NCBI RefSeq assembly: GCF_001611275.1
Contig: NZ_CP015080.1
Coordinates: forward strand, 1,488,001-1,552,000
From: Desulfuromonas sp. DDH964
Lineage (GTDB): Bacteria > Desulfobacterota > Desulfuromonadia > Desulfuromonadales > DDH964
Direction of reading: 5' to 3'
Length of the DNA stretch: 64,000 nucleotides
The translations under genes and the position numbers were made by a program. This document shows, one piece after another, positions 9,398 through 20,413 of the stretch. The notes under the pieces are model-generated. The model was not told the DNA's origin. It saw nothing but the letters and a program-made list of their open reading frames with translations, and ran no database searches. Positions within the stretch are counted from its first letter, which is position 1. Each line of letters begins with the position of its first letter.

Positions 9398-11305
9398 ATG
9401 AATGTCGTTGATCTGCAGAACCTGCACAAAAGTTATGGCGCCCGCACCATTCTGGATCAGTGCAACCTGGCCGTGGCCGAGGGCGAAAAGCTCGGCCTGA
9501 TCGGGCGTAACGGCTGTGGCAAATCGACGCTGCTGCGCATCCTTGCCGGTCTCGAGGAGGCCGACGGCGGCCAGCTGCTGCGCAAGCGCGGCCTGGTGGC
9601 CGGTTATCTCAGCCAGGAGCCGGAGCTTGATCCGGAGCAATCGATCCGAACGACCCTCGAAGCCGGTCTCGGCGATGCCCGGCGGCACCTGGACCGACTC
9701 GCAGTCCTTGCCGATCGGCTCGGCGGCGCCACCGCGAGCGAAGCGCCGGCCCTTCTTGACGAACAGCAGCAGATCCAGGCCTGGCTCGACCTGCACCAGG
9801 CCTGGAACCTCGACCACAAGGTCGAACGGGTCTGTGCCAGCCTCGGTCTCGACCAGTTGGAGCGCCTCGTCGGCACCCTTTCCGGCGGCAACCGCAAACG
9901 GGTGGCGCTGGCCGGTCTGCTCCTCGCCGAACCGGAACTCCTCCTTCTCGACGAACCGACCAACCACCTCGATGCCGATACCGTCGCTGCCCTCGAAGAA
10001 TTATTGCTCGCCTATCCCGGCGCGGTGATTCTGGTCACCCATGACCGCTATTTCCTCGACCGGGTCGTGACCCGCATCGCCGAAGTCGAGGCCGGCCAAT
10101 TGCAGCTCTTCAGTGGCGGCTACGGTGCCTACCTGGAACAGAAGCAGGCCCAGCTCGAATCGGCCGGTCACCGCCAGGAGCGTCTCCTCAACCTGCTGCG
10201 GCGGGAGGAAGCCTGGCTGCGGCGGGGCGCCAAGGCCCGCACCACCAAGCAGAAAGCACGCAAGGACCGGGTCGCCGAACTACAGGCCCAGAAAGCCGCC
10301 CCGACCCGCGGTGATCTCGGTCTCGCCTTCGCCAGCGAACAGGGCCTCGGCAACACGGTTCTCGACTTCGACCACCTCGGGGTGGCGATCGGCGGACGTC
10401 CGCTGGTCGACGACCTCTCCTTTATCCTGCGCCGCGGCGAGCGGGTCGGCATTCTCGGTCCCAACGGCTGCGGCAAGACCACCCTGCTGCGGGTCGCTCT
10501 TGGCGAACTGGCGCCCAGCACCGGGCGGGTGGTGCTCGGCCAGAAGAGTCGCATCGGCTACCTCGATCAGGCGCGCAGCGGCCTCGACGACGGCGAGTAT
10601 GTCCACGAGGCGCTCGGCGAGGGGGAGTGGGTGACGCTTCCGGGTGGGCAGAAACGGCACAAGATTGGCTACCTGGAGGACTTTCTCTTCACTCCCGCCG
10701 AGCAGAAAAAGCGCATCGTCACCCTCTCCGGGGGGGAACGGGCGCGCCTGCTGCTGGCAAAACTGATACTTGAAGGGGCCAACCTTCTGGTCCTCGATGA
10801 ACCGACCAACGATCTCGATATCCCGACCCTGCAGGTGCTGGAAGGGGCGCTGGTCGAATTCCCCGGTTCCCTGCTGCTGGTCACCCATGACCGCTGGTTC
10901 CTCGATCGCGTCGCCACCGCCATTCTCCATTTCGAGGGGGGGCGGCAGGTCGTCGCCTATCCTGGGAACTATCAGGATTTTCTTAACTTTCAACGGTTGC
11001 AGGCAGAAGCCGAAGGTCCCGCTGCCGCACCGCCGCCGGTTGCGGTCGTCGAAAAGGTGCGGGAAGGGCGACCGCGGCGGGCCGGGCTCTCCTTTCGGGA
11101 GAAGCAGGAACTCGAGCAGGTCGAGGGCGCGATTGCCAACGCCGAACAGCGGCAGCGGGAGTTGGAACTCCTCCTCGCCGATCCGGGGCAGCTCGGTAAC
11201 CATCAGGCGCTGGCGGCGGTGGCTGCGGAACTCGCCGGGATCGAGGCCGAACTCGAAGGCCTGATGCGGCGCTGGGAAGAGTTGGAGGCGCGCAGGAGCG
11301 GCTAG
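9398..11305 (+). CDS. uup: ABC-F family ATPase, Uup type
   Basis: 635 residues, the same length as E. coli Uup. Two ABC ATPase domains without membrane segments: first Walker A GRNGCGKSTLL, signature LSGGNRKR and Walker B LLLLDEPTNHLD; second Walker A GPNGCGKTTLL, signature LSGGERAR and LLVLDEPTNDLD. A C-terminal region (about 545-635) rich in Glu, Gln, Ala and Arg predicts the coiled coil that marks Uup among ABC-F proteins. ABC-F members act on ribosomes; Uup also affects transposon excision. No strong ribosome site is seen before ATG 9398. It stands alone behind its own promoter. Confidence 0.93.
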   Translation: MNVVDLQNLHKSYGARTILDQCNLAVAEGEKLGLIGRNGCGKSTLLRILAGLEEADGGQLLRKRGLVAGYLSQEPELDPEQSIRTTLEAGLGDARRHLDRLAVLADRLGGATASEAPALLDEQQQIQAWLDLHQAWNLDHKVERVCASLGLDQLERLVGTLSGGNRKRVALAGLLLAEPELLLLDEPTNHLDADTVAALEELLLAYPGAVILVTHDRYFLDRVVTRIAEVEAGQLQLFSGGYGAYLEQKQAQLESAGHRQERLLNLLRREEAWLRRGAKARTTKQKARKDRVAELQAQKAAPTRGDLGLAFASEQGLGNTVLDFDHLGVAIGGRPLVDDLSFILRRGERVGILGPNGCGKTTLLRVALGELAPSTGRVVLGQKSRIGYLDQARSGLDDGEYVHEALGEGEWVTLPGGQKRHKIGYLEDFLFTPAEQKKRIVTLSGGERARLLLAKLILEGANLLVLDEPTNDLDIPTLQVLEGALVEFPGSLLLVTHDRWFLDRVATAILHFEGGRQVVAYPGNYQDFLNFQRLQAEAEGPAAAPPPVAVVEKVREGRPRRAGLSFREKQELEQVEGAIANAEQRQRELELLLADPGQLGNHQALAAVAAELAGIEAELEGLMRRWEELEARRSG

Positions 11306-11335
11306 CCCGGAACCGAATTTTCCCCGACTTGGCCG

Positions 11336-11363
11336 TTGACAAGGGTTCGGGAAATCGTATACA
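11336..11363 (+). promoter_or_regulatory. Strong sigma70-type promoter for acnB, overlapping a short direct repeat
   Basis: TTGACA (11336-11341), 16-base spacer, TATACA (11358-11363). From 11357 the sequence repeats GTAT at a period of 7 bases (GTATACA, GTATGCA, GTAT), placing three GTAT units over the -10 and start site. A regulator could bind here. The leader to the acnB ATG is about 135 bases. Confidence 0.6.
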
Positions 11364-11507
11364 GTATGCAGTATTTCGCATTCGGGAAAACCCCTGCAGG
11401 CCGCCTGGAGACGGCGCTTGAAGGGTTCTGACCCGCCCGTAAAAGGTTCATTCCTGCGCCGCCTTGGAGATACCTCCGGCGGTGGCAAACTTATGAGGAG
11501 GAGAGAG

Positions 11508-14048
11508 ATGATCGAAACGTATTTGAAACACCAGGAAGAGCGCAATGCCCAGGGCATTCCGGCGCTCCCCTTGAACCCGGAGCAGACCAGGGAGCTCTGC
11601 GCCCTGCTGCAGAATCCCCCGGTCGGCAAGGAGGAGTTCCTCAAGGATCTCTTCAAGAACCGCATCTCCCCCGGTGTCGATCCGGCCGCCGAGGTGAAGG
11701 CCGGTTTTCTCGCCGAGATCCTTGCCGGCAAGGCGACCTCAAAGCTGATCGACAAGAAGGAAGCGGTGCAGATCCTCGGCACCATGATGGGGGGCTACAA
11801 CGTCAAGCCCTTGATCGACGCCCTCAAGGATGCCGCCCTCGCCGACGAGGCCGCCTGCGCCCTCTCCGGCATGACCCTGGTTTATGATGGTTTCGACGAG
11901 GTCGTCGCCCTCGCCAAGACCAATGCCGCCGCCAAGAAGGTGCTGACCTCCTGGGCCAACGCCGAGTGGTTCACCCACAAGCCGGCGATGCCCGAGACGA
12001 TCAAGGTCAAGGTCTACAAGGTCGACGGCGAGATCAACACCGATGACTTCTCCCCGGCCGGCGACGCCTGGAGCCGCCCCGACATCCCGCTCCACGCCCT
12101 CGCCATGGGCAAGACCCGCTTCCCCGACGGCAACGCCACTATCGCCAAGTTCCGCGCCGAGGGTCACCAGGTCGCCTTTGTCGGCGACGTTGTCGGCACC
12201 GGTTCCTCGCGCAAGAGTGCCTGCAACTCGGTCCTCTGGCACATCGGCAACGAGATCCCCTGCGTGCCGAACAAGAAGACCGGCGGCGTCATCATCGGTG
12301 GCGTCATCGCTCCGATCTTTTTCAACACCGCCCAGGACTCCGGCGCCCTGCCGCTGAAAATGGACGTCACCAAGTTCAACACCGGCGACGTCATCGTCAT
12401 CAATACCAAAAAGGGCGAAGTGACCAATGAGGCGGGGGATATCCTCACCACCTTCGAGATCAAGCCGAACACCGTCCCCGACGAGTTCCGCGCCGGCGGC
12501 CGTATTCCGCTGATCATTGGCCGGGCGCTGACCGACAAGGCACGCACCGCCCTCGGCATGGGCGCCACTGATCTCTTCACCCTGCCGATCAACCCGACTC
12601 CCAAACCGGGCCAGGGCTACACCCTGGCGCAGAAGATGGTCGGCAAGGCCTGCGGCGTCGAAGGTGTCCTCGCCGGGACTGCCTGCGAGCCGAAGATGAC
12701 CACCGTCGGCTCCCAGGACACCACCGGGCCGATGACCGCCGACGAGCTCAAGGAACTCGCCTGCCTCAAGTTCCTTTCGCCGATGTTCATGCAGTCCTTT
12801 TGCCACACCGCCGCCTACCCGAAGCCGGCTGACGTCAAGATGCACAAGACCCTCCCCGGCTTCATCGCCGAGCGCGGCGGAGTCGCCCTGCGCCCCGGTG
12901 ACGGCGTCATCCACTCCTGGCTGAACCGGCTGCTGCTGCCCGACACCGTCGGCACCGGCGGCGACTCCCACACCCGCTTCCCAATCGGCATCTCCTTCCC
13001 GGCCGGCTCCGGCCTGGTCGCCTTCGCCGGCGCCATGGGCTTCATGCCGCTCGACATGCCCGAGTCGGTGCTGGTGCGCTTCAAGGGTAAATTCAACCCC
13101 GGCATCACCCTGCGCGACGCCGTCAACGCCATCCCCTACTGGGCGATCCAGCAGGGCCTGCTGACGGTGCCGAAGAAGAACAAGAAGAACATCTTCAACG
13201 GCCGCATCCTTGAGATGGAAGGTCTGCCGGAGCTCTCCGTCGAGCAGGCTTTTGAGCTGACCGACGCTGCCGCCGAGCGCTCTGCCGCCGCCGGCTGCAT
13301 CCAGCTCTCCGAGGAGTCGGTCTGCACCTATCTGCGCTCCAACGTCGCCCTGATGGAGAAGATGATCGCCGAGGGCTACCAGGACCCGCAGACCCTGCAG
13401 AACCGCATCGACGCCGTCAACGCGTGGCTGAAAGCGCCGAAACTGCTCAAGGCCGACAAGAACGCCGAGTACGCCGCGGTGATCGAGATCGACCTCGCCG
13501 ATATCACCGAGCCGATTCTCGCCTGCCCCAACGACCCGGACGACGTCAAGCTCCTCTCCCAGGTCGCCGGCACGCCGATCCAGGACGTCTTCCTCGGCTC
13601 CTGCATGACCAATATCGGCCACTTCCGTGCCGCCGCCGAGATCTGGCGCGGCCAGAAGTTCAACCCCGCCGTCCGGACCTGGATCTGCCCGCCGACCCGC
13701 ATGGATCAGCAGCAGCTCAAGGACGAGGCGCTCTACGCGATCTACAGCGCCATGGGCGCCCGCATCGAGATCGCCGGCTGCTCCCTCTGCATGGGGAACC
13801 AGGCGCGGGTGCCGGACGGGGTCAACATGTTCTCCACCAGTACCCGGAACTTCGACGACCGTATCGGCAATGGCGCCCAGGTCTACCTAGGCTCCGCCGA
13901 ACTCGGCGCGGTGACCACCAACCTCGGCAAGCTGCCCACCCCCGAGGAGTACCTGGCGGTCTACCAGGAGAAGATCGCGCCGAAGGCCGATACCATCTAC
14001 AAGTACCTGCAGTTCGACGAAATGCCGGAGTTCAAGCAGACGGCTTAA
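11508..14048 (+). CDS. acnB: Bifunctional aconitate hydratase 2 / 2-methylisocitrate dehydratase AcnB
   Basis: Interconverts citrate and isocitrate through cis-aconitate in the TCA cycle, with a [4Fe-4S] cluster. The 846 residues are close to the family norm (about 865). The order is AcnB-like: N-terminal HEAT-like domain, swivelling domain ([33 protein letters not shown]), then the catalytic domain. Cluster ligands are the Cys in [10 protein letters not shown] and both Cys of [11 protein letters not shown]; the substrate loop GDSHTRFP is also present. ATG 11508 has AGGAGGAGAGAG in front. It is monocistronic between its own promoter and a strong terminator. Confidence 0.98.
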   Translation: MIETYLKHQEERNAQGIPALPLNPEQTRELCALLQNPPVGKEEFLKDLFKNRISPGVDPAAEVKAGFLAEILAGKATSKLIDKKEAVQILGTMMGGYNVKPLIDALKDAALADEAACALSGMTLVYDGFDEVVALAKTNAAAKKVLTSWANAEWFTHKPAMPETIKVKVYKVDGEINTDDFSPAGDAWSRPDIPLHALAMGKTRFPDGNATIAKFRAEGHQVAFVGDVVGTGSSRKSACNSVLWHIGNEIPCVPNKKTGGVIIGGVIAPIFFNTAQDSGALPLKMDVTKFNTGDVIVINTKKGEVTNEAGDILTTFEIKPNTVPDEFRAGGRIPLIIGRALTDKARTALGMGATDLFTLPINPTPKPGQGYTLAQKMVGKACGVEGVLAGTACEPKMTTVGSQDTTGPMTADELKELACLKFLSPMFMQSFCHTAAYPKPADVKMHKTLPGFIAERGGVALRPGDGVIHSWLNRLLLPDTVGTGGDSHTRFPIGISFPAGSGLVAFAGAMGFMPLDMPESVLVRFKGKFNPGITLRDAVNAIPYWAIQQGLLTVPKKNKKNIFNGRILEMEGLPELSVEQAFELTDAAAERSAAAGCIQLSEESVCTYLRSNVALMEKMIAEGYQDPQTLQNRIDAVNAWLKAPKLLKADKNAEYAAVIEIDLADITEPILACPNDPDDVKLLSQVAGTPIQDVFLGSCMTNIGHFRAAAEIWRGQKFNPAVRTWICPPTRMDQQQLKDEALYAIYSAMGARIEIAGCSLCMGNQARVPDGVNMFSTSTRNFDDRIGNGAQVYLGSAELGAVTTNLGKLPTPEEYLAVYQEKIAPKADTIYKYLQFDEMPEFKQTA

Positions 14049-14088
14049 CTCAGCGGTGTGCCGGTTGTCGTACCGCTGGCGGCAAGAC

Positions 14089-14132
14089 GACAAAACCCCC
14101 GCCCGGGCTATGCTTCGGGCGGGGGTTTTGTC
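14089..14132 (+). terminator. Rho-independent terminator of acnB
   Basis: A 17-base-pair perfect stem (left arm GACAAAACCCCCGCCCG, right arm CGGGCGGGGGTTTTGTC) around a 10-base loop, with TTTT closing the descending arm, 41 bases after the acnB stop. The symmetric A and T runs would allow function in both directions. Confidence 0.88.
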
Positions 14133-14323
14133 ATTGGCAGGGAGAGACGCGACCGATGGTTGCGGCCATTACGGGTTGATGGCCGGTAGCCATGCGCCCC
14201 CGGCTCCTTTCGCCGTAACGAGAGTGAATGGGGGTATGATGGTAAAATTGGAGGATTCGCAGGGATGGCAACCGGGTAGCGCGTGAGTTCCGGCTGACCA
14301 TCGGCGTTTTCACAGCCCGAAGG

Positions 14324-14845
14324 ATGTCGCGATTGGACGAATCGAGAGTTTACCTGGGGCTCATCAACCCCAAGAGCCCGGCTAACGTCGGGGCCGTGAT
14401 GCGGGCCGCCGGCTGTTTTGGCGTTGCCGGGGTCTACTATACCGGTCAGCGCTACGCCCGGGCGGTCCGGTTCCAGACCGACACCAAAAATGCCGGGGAG
14501 AAGATTCCCTTGACCGGGGTGGCGAACATGGTCGATATCCTGCCGCCGGGAACCCGGCTGGTCTGTGTCGAACTGGTCGTCGGGGCGATCCCGTTACCGC
14601 AGTTCCGCCACCCGGAGCAGGCTTTCTACCTCTTCGGCCCGGAGGACGGCAGCCTCCAGCAGGAGCTGATCGACCGGGCCGATGCGGTTGTCTATGTGCC
14701 GACCGCCGGCTGTCTGAACCTGGCGGCAACGGTCAACATTCTTCTTTATGACCGGGCCGCCAAGGCGGGCCGGGTCCTGGCCGGGGACGCACTGATCCTG
14801 GAAAGCCGGGACCGCAATAACCGTCTGAAGGTAAGAGCTGAGTAG
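14324..14845 (+). CDS. SpoU/TrmH-family RNA 2'-O-methyltransferase
   Basis: 173-residue SPOUT-fold methyltransferase expected to use S-adenosylmethionine to methylate ribose in tRNA or rRNA. Family motifs are NPKSPANVGAVMRAAGCFG near the start (motif 1), YLFGPEDG (motif 2) and VPTAGCLNLAATVNILLYD (motif 3, the knot). It is a single domain with no RNA-binding extension, so the target is unclear. ATG 14324 directly abuts GAAGG; TTG 14333 would give better spacing and cannot be excluded. It converges on the CBS gene with 14 bases between stops. Confidence 0.85.
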   Translation: MSRLDESRVYLGLINPKSPANVGAVMRAAGCFGVAGVYYTGQRYARAVRFQTDTKNAGEKIPLTGVANMVDILPPGTRLVCVELVVGAIPLPQFRHPEQAFYLFGPEDGSLQQELIDRADAVVYVPTAGCLNLAATVNILLYDRAAKAGRVLAGDALILESRDRNNRLKVRAE

Positions 14846-14859
14846 AGGATGGCCCCACC

Positions 14860-15291
14860 TCACCCGGAGAGGATGTAGTTCTCCAGCTGGCTGATCAGGT
14901 GCTCCTTGGCGGCGATAATCTCCTTGACCGCATCGCCGATGGAGATCAGCCCGACCAGTTTTTTATCCTTCATCACCGGAAGGTGCCGACAGCGTTTCTG
15001 GGTCATCAGTCCCAGGCACTCCTCCACGGTCTGCTCCGGTCGCACGAAAACGACCCGTTTACTCATGATTTCAGCAACCTTCGTCTCGCGGGAGGTCACC
15101 CCCCTGAGGACTACCTTGCGGGCGTAATCCCGTTCCGACAGGATGCCGATGACCTGCTCCCGCTCGACGACCACCAGGGCGCCGATCTCCTTTTCCGCCA
15201 TCAGTTCGAGGGCGGCGTAGACTGTTTGGTCGGGCCGCACGGTCCACACCTCCTGACCTTTCGCCTTAACCAACTCCCGTACCGTTTTCAT
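14860..15291 (-). CDS. Tandem CBS-domain protein
   Basis: 143 residues consisting of two CBS motifs (about 8-65 and 75-130), a Bateman module that usually binds adenine nucleotides and acts as an energy or redox switch. Typical elements are IGALVVVEREQVIGILSERDYARK and RHLPVMKDKKLVGLISIGD. No output domain is attached, so it probably acts on a partner. ATG 15291 is preceded by AAAGGAGGT. Similar stand-alone proteins are common in proteobacteria; the partner is unknown. Confidence 0.9.
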   Translation of the reverse strand: MKTVRELVKAKGQEVWTVRPDQTVYAALELMAEKEIGALVVVEREQVIGILSERDYARKVVLRGVTSRETKVAEIMSKRVVFVRPEQTVEECLGLMTQKRCRHLPVMKDKKLVGLISIGDAVKEIIAAKEHLISQLENYILSG

Positions 15292-15629
15292 CCCGACCTC
15301 CTTTCCTCGTCTGATCACGTCCCGGCTCCACCAGGTTGTAGTAGAACCTTAATGGCCAGTGGCCAATTGTCAATTTGCCCTGAACTGTGCGCTGCAATCG
15401 GAAAACGCAGGGTATTCTCCCAATAAAGGTCGAAACGCTTGAGGGGGCCGTACCTGAGGGGTAGGATATAGCGCTGGCAACAACCTGCGCAGAAATGGTT
15501 ATCCCTCGAGGTGCAGCTGATTTTGTAGTCTGGTTCTCCATTGCCCGGATAGAAGCATGTCGTCCTGGTTCTAGGTCTACCGCCCAGTCCGAATTCCGTC
15601 CACGCGAACCCATCAGATTGGAGGATGTC
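15292..15629. other. Intergenic region between divergent CBS and cytochrome c genes
   Basis: 338 bases, less GC-rich than the neighbours. On the minus strand a TTGACA (complement of 15367-15372) lies upstream of the CBS gene, followed by TGGCCA-C-TGGCCA (within 15348-15362), but no good -10 is seen. On the plus strand only a weak pair, TTGAGG (15439-15444) and TAGGAT (15462-15467), is 17 bases apart. No riboswitch or small gene is recognised. Confidence 0.5.
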
Positions 15630-16097
15630 ATGAAACAGTTCGAAAAAAGAGAATGGGGCTTAGCTCTCATGCTCACGGTTCTATTCCTGGCTGGTGCCGT
15701 TTTGACCACCAGTACAGTTGCTGAAGAAGTGGCTCGTCCCTCGACCGGTGGCCCCCCGGGAGAGGCCGTTCAGCTTTCCGGGGATGCCGTATCCGGGGCA
15801 AAGCTTTTTGTTGATAACTGCCTCCCCTGTCATGGCGCCGAAGGGAAGGGGGGAGTCGCGAACCCGGGGTCTGCCGATGGGACCGTTCCTCCGCTCAACC
15901 CTATTGATCAAACGATGGTGAGTCCGGATGCCAAGGTTTTTGCCACCAATATTGATCTCTTCCTGGAGCATGGATCGATTCCGGAAGGGAGCAAACCGGC
16001 CATGACCATGCCAGCCTGGGGAGCCGGCAATTTGTTGACCCAGCAGCAAATTGCCGATCTGATTGCCTATCTGATTAAACTTAATCCGGCACCTTAA
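15630..16097 (+). CDS. Periplasmic monohaem cytochrome c
   Basis: 155 residues: a signal peptide (positively charged start, hydrophobic about 9-30, then AEEVAR) and one cytochrome c domain with haem motif CLPCH followed by GAEGKGG; the likely sixth ligand is the Met in AMTMPAWG. This is a class I cytochrome c5/c6-like electron carrier. ATG 15630 has GGAGG nine bases upstream; the open frame to 15495 lacks a signal peptide. It has no oxidase or reductase gene beside it, so its partner is unknown. Confidence 0.9.
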   Translation: MKQFEKREWGLALMLTVLFLAGAVLTTSTVAEEVARPSTGGPPGEAVQLSGDAVSGAKLFVDNCLPCHGAEGKGGVANPGSADGTVPPLNPIDQTMVSPDAKVFATNIDLFLEHGSIPEGSKPAMTMPAWGAGNLLTQQQIADLIAYLIKLNPAP

Positions 16098-16161
16098 TAG
16101 GAGGGCGGCCAAAACCGGGGGGATTGCCGCGCCCGCCGGCGGCCATTGAGCCGCTTTTGGT

Positions 16162-16191
16162 TTGACACCGGCTCGCCAGACAGGCTATACA
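16162..16191 (+). promoter_or_regulatory. Sigma70-type promoter for the DUF815 ATPase gene
   Basis: TTGACA (16162-16167), 18-base spacer, TATACA (16186-16191); start codon at 16245. Confidence 0.65.
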
Positions 16192-16244
16192 GGAAATCTT
16201 TTTTTCACCCCATCTACTTTTCCTGTTGTTGAAAGCGAGTCGTC

Positions 16245-17138
16245 ATGATCAACCTGAAACCCGAAGTCGTCGCCCGCCTCGAGCGGGTCCTCAGTTCCGT
16301 CGAAATGCTGCTCCCCAAAGCGGTCGCTGCCGTCGACTGGGCAACCTGCACCGCTGCCAACTGGCGGCGCCACTCCTTCTCCGGCTACCTCGAGCCGGTC
16401 AAGGTGACCGACACCACCACCCTCGACGAACTCCTCGGCGTCGAGAAGCAGAAAGAGACGATGATCAGCAACACCCGCCAGTTCCTCTTCGGCCTGCCGG
16501 CCAACAACGCGCTCCTCTGGGGGTCCCGCGGGACCGGCAAGTCGTCCCTGGTCAAGGCGCTGCTCAACCAGTTCGCCGCCGAGGGGCTGCGCGTGATCCA
16601 GGTGGAGAAAGAGGACCTGATCTATCTCTCCGAAATCTTCGCCGCGGTGGAGAACGAACCGTTCCGTTTCATCCTCCTGTGTGACGATCTGACCTTCGAG
16701 GTCGGCGAACTGAGTTACAAGATGCTCAAGAGCGCCCTCGACGGATCGGTCTATTCGGCGCCGGAGAACGTCCTGATCTACGTCACCTCCAACCGCCGCC
16801 ACCTGCTTCCCGAATACGAGAGCGACAAGATCGGCGGCAAGTACGTCAACGGTGAACTGCAGCAGAGTGAGGCGACCGAGGAAAAGGTCTCCCTCTCCGA
16901 CCGCTTCGGCCTCTGGGTTCCCTTCCACGTCTTCAACCAGGATCGTTATGTCGAGGCGGTCCGTCTCTCGATCGACCGCGAGGCCCGCAAGCGCCAGCTC
17001 GAAATCCCCTGGACGCGGGAACTGGAACAGGAGGCGATCAAGTGGTCCCACGACAAGAGCAAGCGTTGTGGCCGCACCGCCTTCCAGTTCGCCAAGAACT
17101 ATGTCGGACGCTACCTGTTACGCTTGCGGGCGGCCTGA
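16245..17138 (+). CDS. DUF815-family AAA+ ATPase
   Basis: 297-residue cytoplasmic ATPase of the DUF815 family (function not established). After an N-terminal helical part with the [14 protein letters not shown] motif come Walker A ([16 protein letters not shown], about 88-103), Walker B ([12 protein letters not shown]) and sensor 1 ([15 protein letters not shown]), and a C-terminal lid with [12 protein letters not shown]. Normal length for the family. It has its own promoter and terminator and so is monocistronic. Confidence 0.9.
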   Translation: MINLKPEVVARLERVLSSVEMLLPKAVAAVDWATCTAANWRRHSFSGYLEPVKVTDTTTLDELLGVEKQKETMISNTRQFLFGLPANNALLWGSRGTGKSSLVKALLNQFAAEGLRVIQVEKEDLIYLSEIFAAVENEPFRFILLCDDLTFEVGELSYKMLKSALDGSVYSAPENVLIYVTSNRRHLLPEYESDKIGGKYVNGELQQSEATEEKVSLSDRFGLWVPFHVFNQDRYVEAVRLSIDREARKRQLEIPWTRELEQEAIKWSHDKSKRCGRTAFQFAKNYVGRYLLRLRAA

Positions 17139-17169
17139 TCGGCAACGAGAGGGCAGATAGCCAGGTAAG

Positions 17170-17209
17170 GAGAAAGGGGGCGGTCCATCATCGGGCCGCC
17201 CCCTTTCTC
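17170..17209 (+). terminator. Rho-independent terminator of the DUF815 gene and group II intron target
   Basis: Stem GAGAAAGGGGGCGGTCC / GGGCCGCCCCCTTTCTC (one mismatch) with a 6-base loop, 31 bases after the stop. The group II intron begins five bases downstream, as expected for class C introns, which choose terminator hairpins. Confidence 0.8.
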
Positions 17210-17213
17210 TGTG

Positions 17214-19145
<1,932 letters not shown>

Positions 19146-19185
19146 GCCCCTCGATCAACAGGGCCAATTCATTGCGGTTCACGAT

Positions 19186-19214
19186 TTGACGCGGCGTGAT
19201 GTGTACCTTATATT
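19186..19214 (+). promoter_or_regulatory. Sigma70-type promoter of the aap operon
   Basis: TTGACG (19186-19191), 17-base spacer, TATATT (19209-19214). It begins 41 bases after the intron 3' end, leaving the operon with its own promoter. Start codon at 19287, with AAGGAG in the leader. Confidence 0.65.
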
Positions 19215-19286
19215 TCTATAGAACACCGTTAGCCAGGTTTCCCAGGAAGATCTTTCCGGTTCCACCCCACCAAAAGGAGAAAACGG

Positions 19287-20306
19287 ATGAAACTGTCAAG
19301 AATCATGGTAGTAGTAGCGGTCCTTCTGCTCATGTCCGCCGGGTTGGCCTGTGCCGGCCAGGACCTGGATGCGGTCAAGAAGAAAGGCTACGTCCAGGTT
19401 GGTGTCAATGGCGGTGTCTTCGGCTTCGGCATGCCGGATGAAAAAGGGGTCTGGCGCGGGCTCGATGTCGATACCGGTCGCGCCATCGCCGCGGCGGTCT
19501 TTGGCGATGCCAGCAAGATCAAGTACACGCCGCTCACCGCCCAGCAGCGCTTCACCGCCCTGCAGTCGGGCGAAATCGACGTTCTCTGCCGCAACGCGAC
19601 CCGTACCCTGACCCGGGAGACCCAGCTCGGTCTCAACTTCGTCACCGTTAACTACTATGATGGCCAGGGTTTCATGGTTCCCAAGAAACTCGGCGTGAAG
19701 AGTGCAAAAGAGCTCAGCGGGGCGACCGTCTGCGTTCTCCCCGGCACCACCACCGAACAGAACGCCGCGGACTACTTCCGCAGCAACAAGATGGACTGGA
19801 AACCGGTAGTGATCGAGGCGACCGCCGAGCTTGCCAAGACCTTCTTTGCCGGACGTTGCGACGTGCTGACCTCCGATGCCTCGCAGCTGGCCGGGGCCCG
19901 CGCCACCGCGCCCAATCCGAAGGATTATGTCATTCTTCCCGAAATCATCTCCAAGGAGCCGCTGGCTCCCGCGGTTCGGCATGGCGACGACCAGTGGCGG
20001 GATATCGTCGACTTTACCGTGCTCGCCATGATCCAGGCGGAAGAGTACGGAATCACTTCCAAGAACGTTGACGAGATGCTCAAGAGCAGCGACCCCGGCG
20101 TCCAGCGCTTTCTCGGCGTGATCGAAGGGAACGGCAAGGCCCTCGGCCTCGACGAAAAATGGGCCTACAACATCATCAAGCAGGTCGGCAATTACGGGGA
20201 AGTCTTTGAACGCAATGTCGGCAAGAATACTTCCCTCGGAATCGAGCGCGGGCTCAATGCGCTCTGGACCAACGGTGGGTTGATGTATTCGCCCCCCTTC
20301 AAGTAA
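19287..20306 (+). CDS. aapJ: General L-amino acid ABC transporter, substrate-binding protein AapJ
   Basis: 339-residue periplasmic binding protein (family 3) that delivers polar amino acids to the AapQM permease. Signal peptide about 1-23 (ends GLACA, then GQDLD). Family features: KKGYVQVGVNGGVFGF, the GLDVDTGRAIAAAVFG motif, ALQSGEIDVLCRNATRTLTRE, and the long C-terminal half seen in AapJ/BztA, longer than the usual 250-residue binding proteins. AAGGAG precedes ATG 19287. First gene of aapJQMP. Confidence 0.95.
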   Translation: MKLSRIMVVVAVLLLMSAGLACAGQDLDAVKKKGYVQVGVNGGVFGFGMPDEKGVWRGLDVDTGRAIAAAVFGDASKIKYTPLTAQQRFTALQSGEIDVLCRNATRTLTRETQLGLNFVTVNYYDGQGFMVPKKLGVKSAKELSGATVCVLPGTTTEQNAADYFRSNKMDWKPVVIEATAELAKTFFAGRCDVLTSDASQLAGARATAPNPKDYVILPEIISKEPLAPAVRHGDDQWRDIVDFTVLAMIQAEEYGITSKNVDEMLKSSDPGVQRFLGVIEGNGKALGLDEKWAYNIIKQVGNYGEVFERNVGKNTSLGIERGLNALWTNGGLMYSPPFK

Positions 20307-20314
20307 GCTCGTGA

Positions 20315-20355
20315 GGATGGCCGGGGACACGGCAGAGCGGTGCCCCCGGCCATCC
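20315..20355 (+). other. Intercistronic stem-loop between aapJ and aapQ
   Basis: Perfect 12-base-pair stem GGATGGCCGGGG / CCCCGGCCATCC with a 17-base loop, starting eight bases after the aapJ stop and with no T tract. Such hairpins commonly protect the binding-protein part of a transporter mRNA or partly terminate before the permease genes. Confidence 0.7.
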
Positions 20356-20413
20356 GCTGCATCGACCATGTGGCGTTCTTTCCGCGGCAAAACCTTTTCG
20401 ATCGGTTTCGGAC

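Noticed and set aside
11739..13622. Minus-strand open frame of 627 codons inside acnB
   Set aside because: Shadow of acnB; no motifs and no ribosome site.
14056..14286. 76-codon plus-strand open frame after acnB
   Set aside because: It runs through the terminator hairpin, has no ribosome site, and the translation is basic and featureless.
15532..15548. Possible sigma54 promoter for cytochrome c (TGGTTCTCCATTGC)
   Set aside because: GG and GC are one base too close (9 instead of 10 between them).
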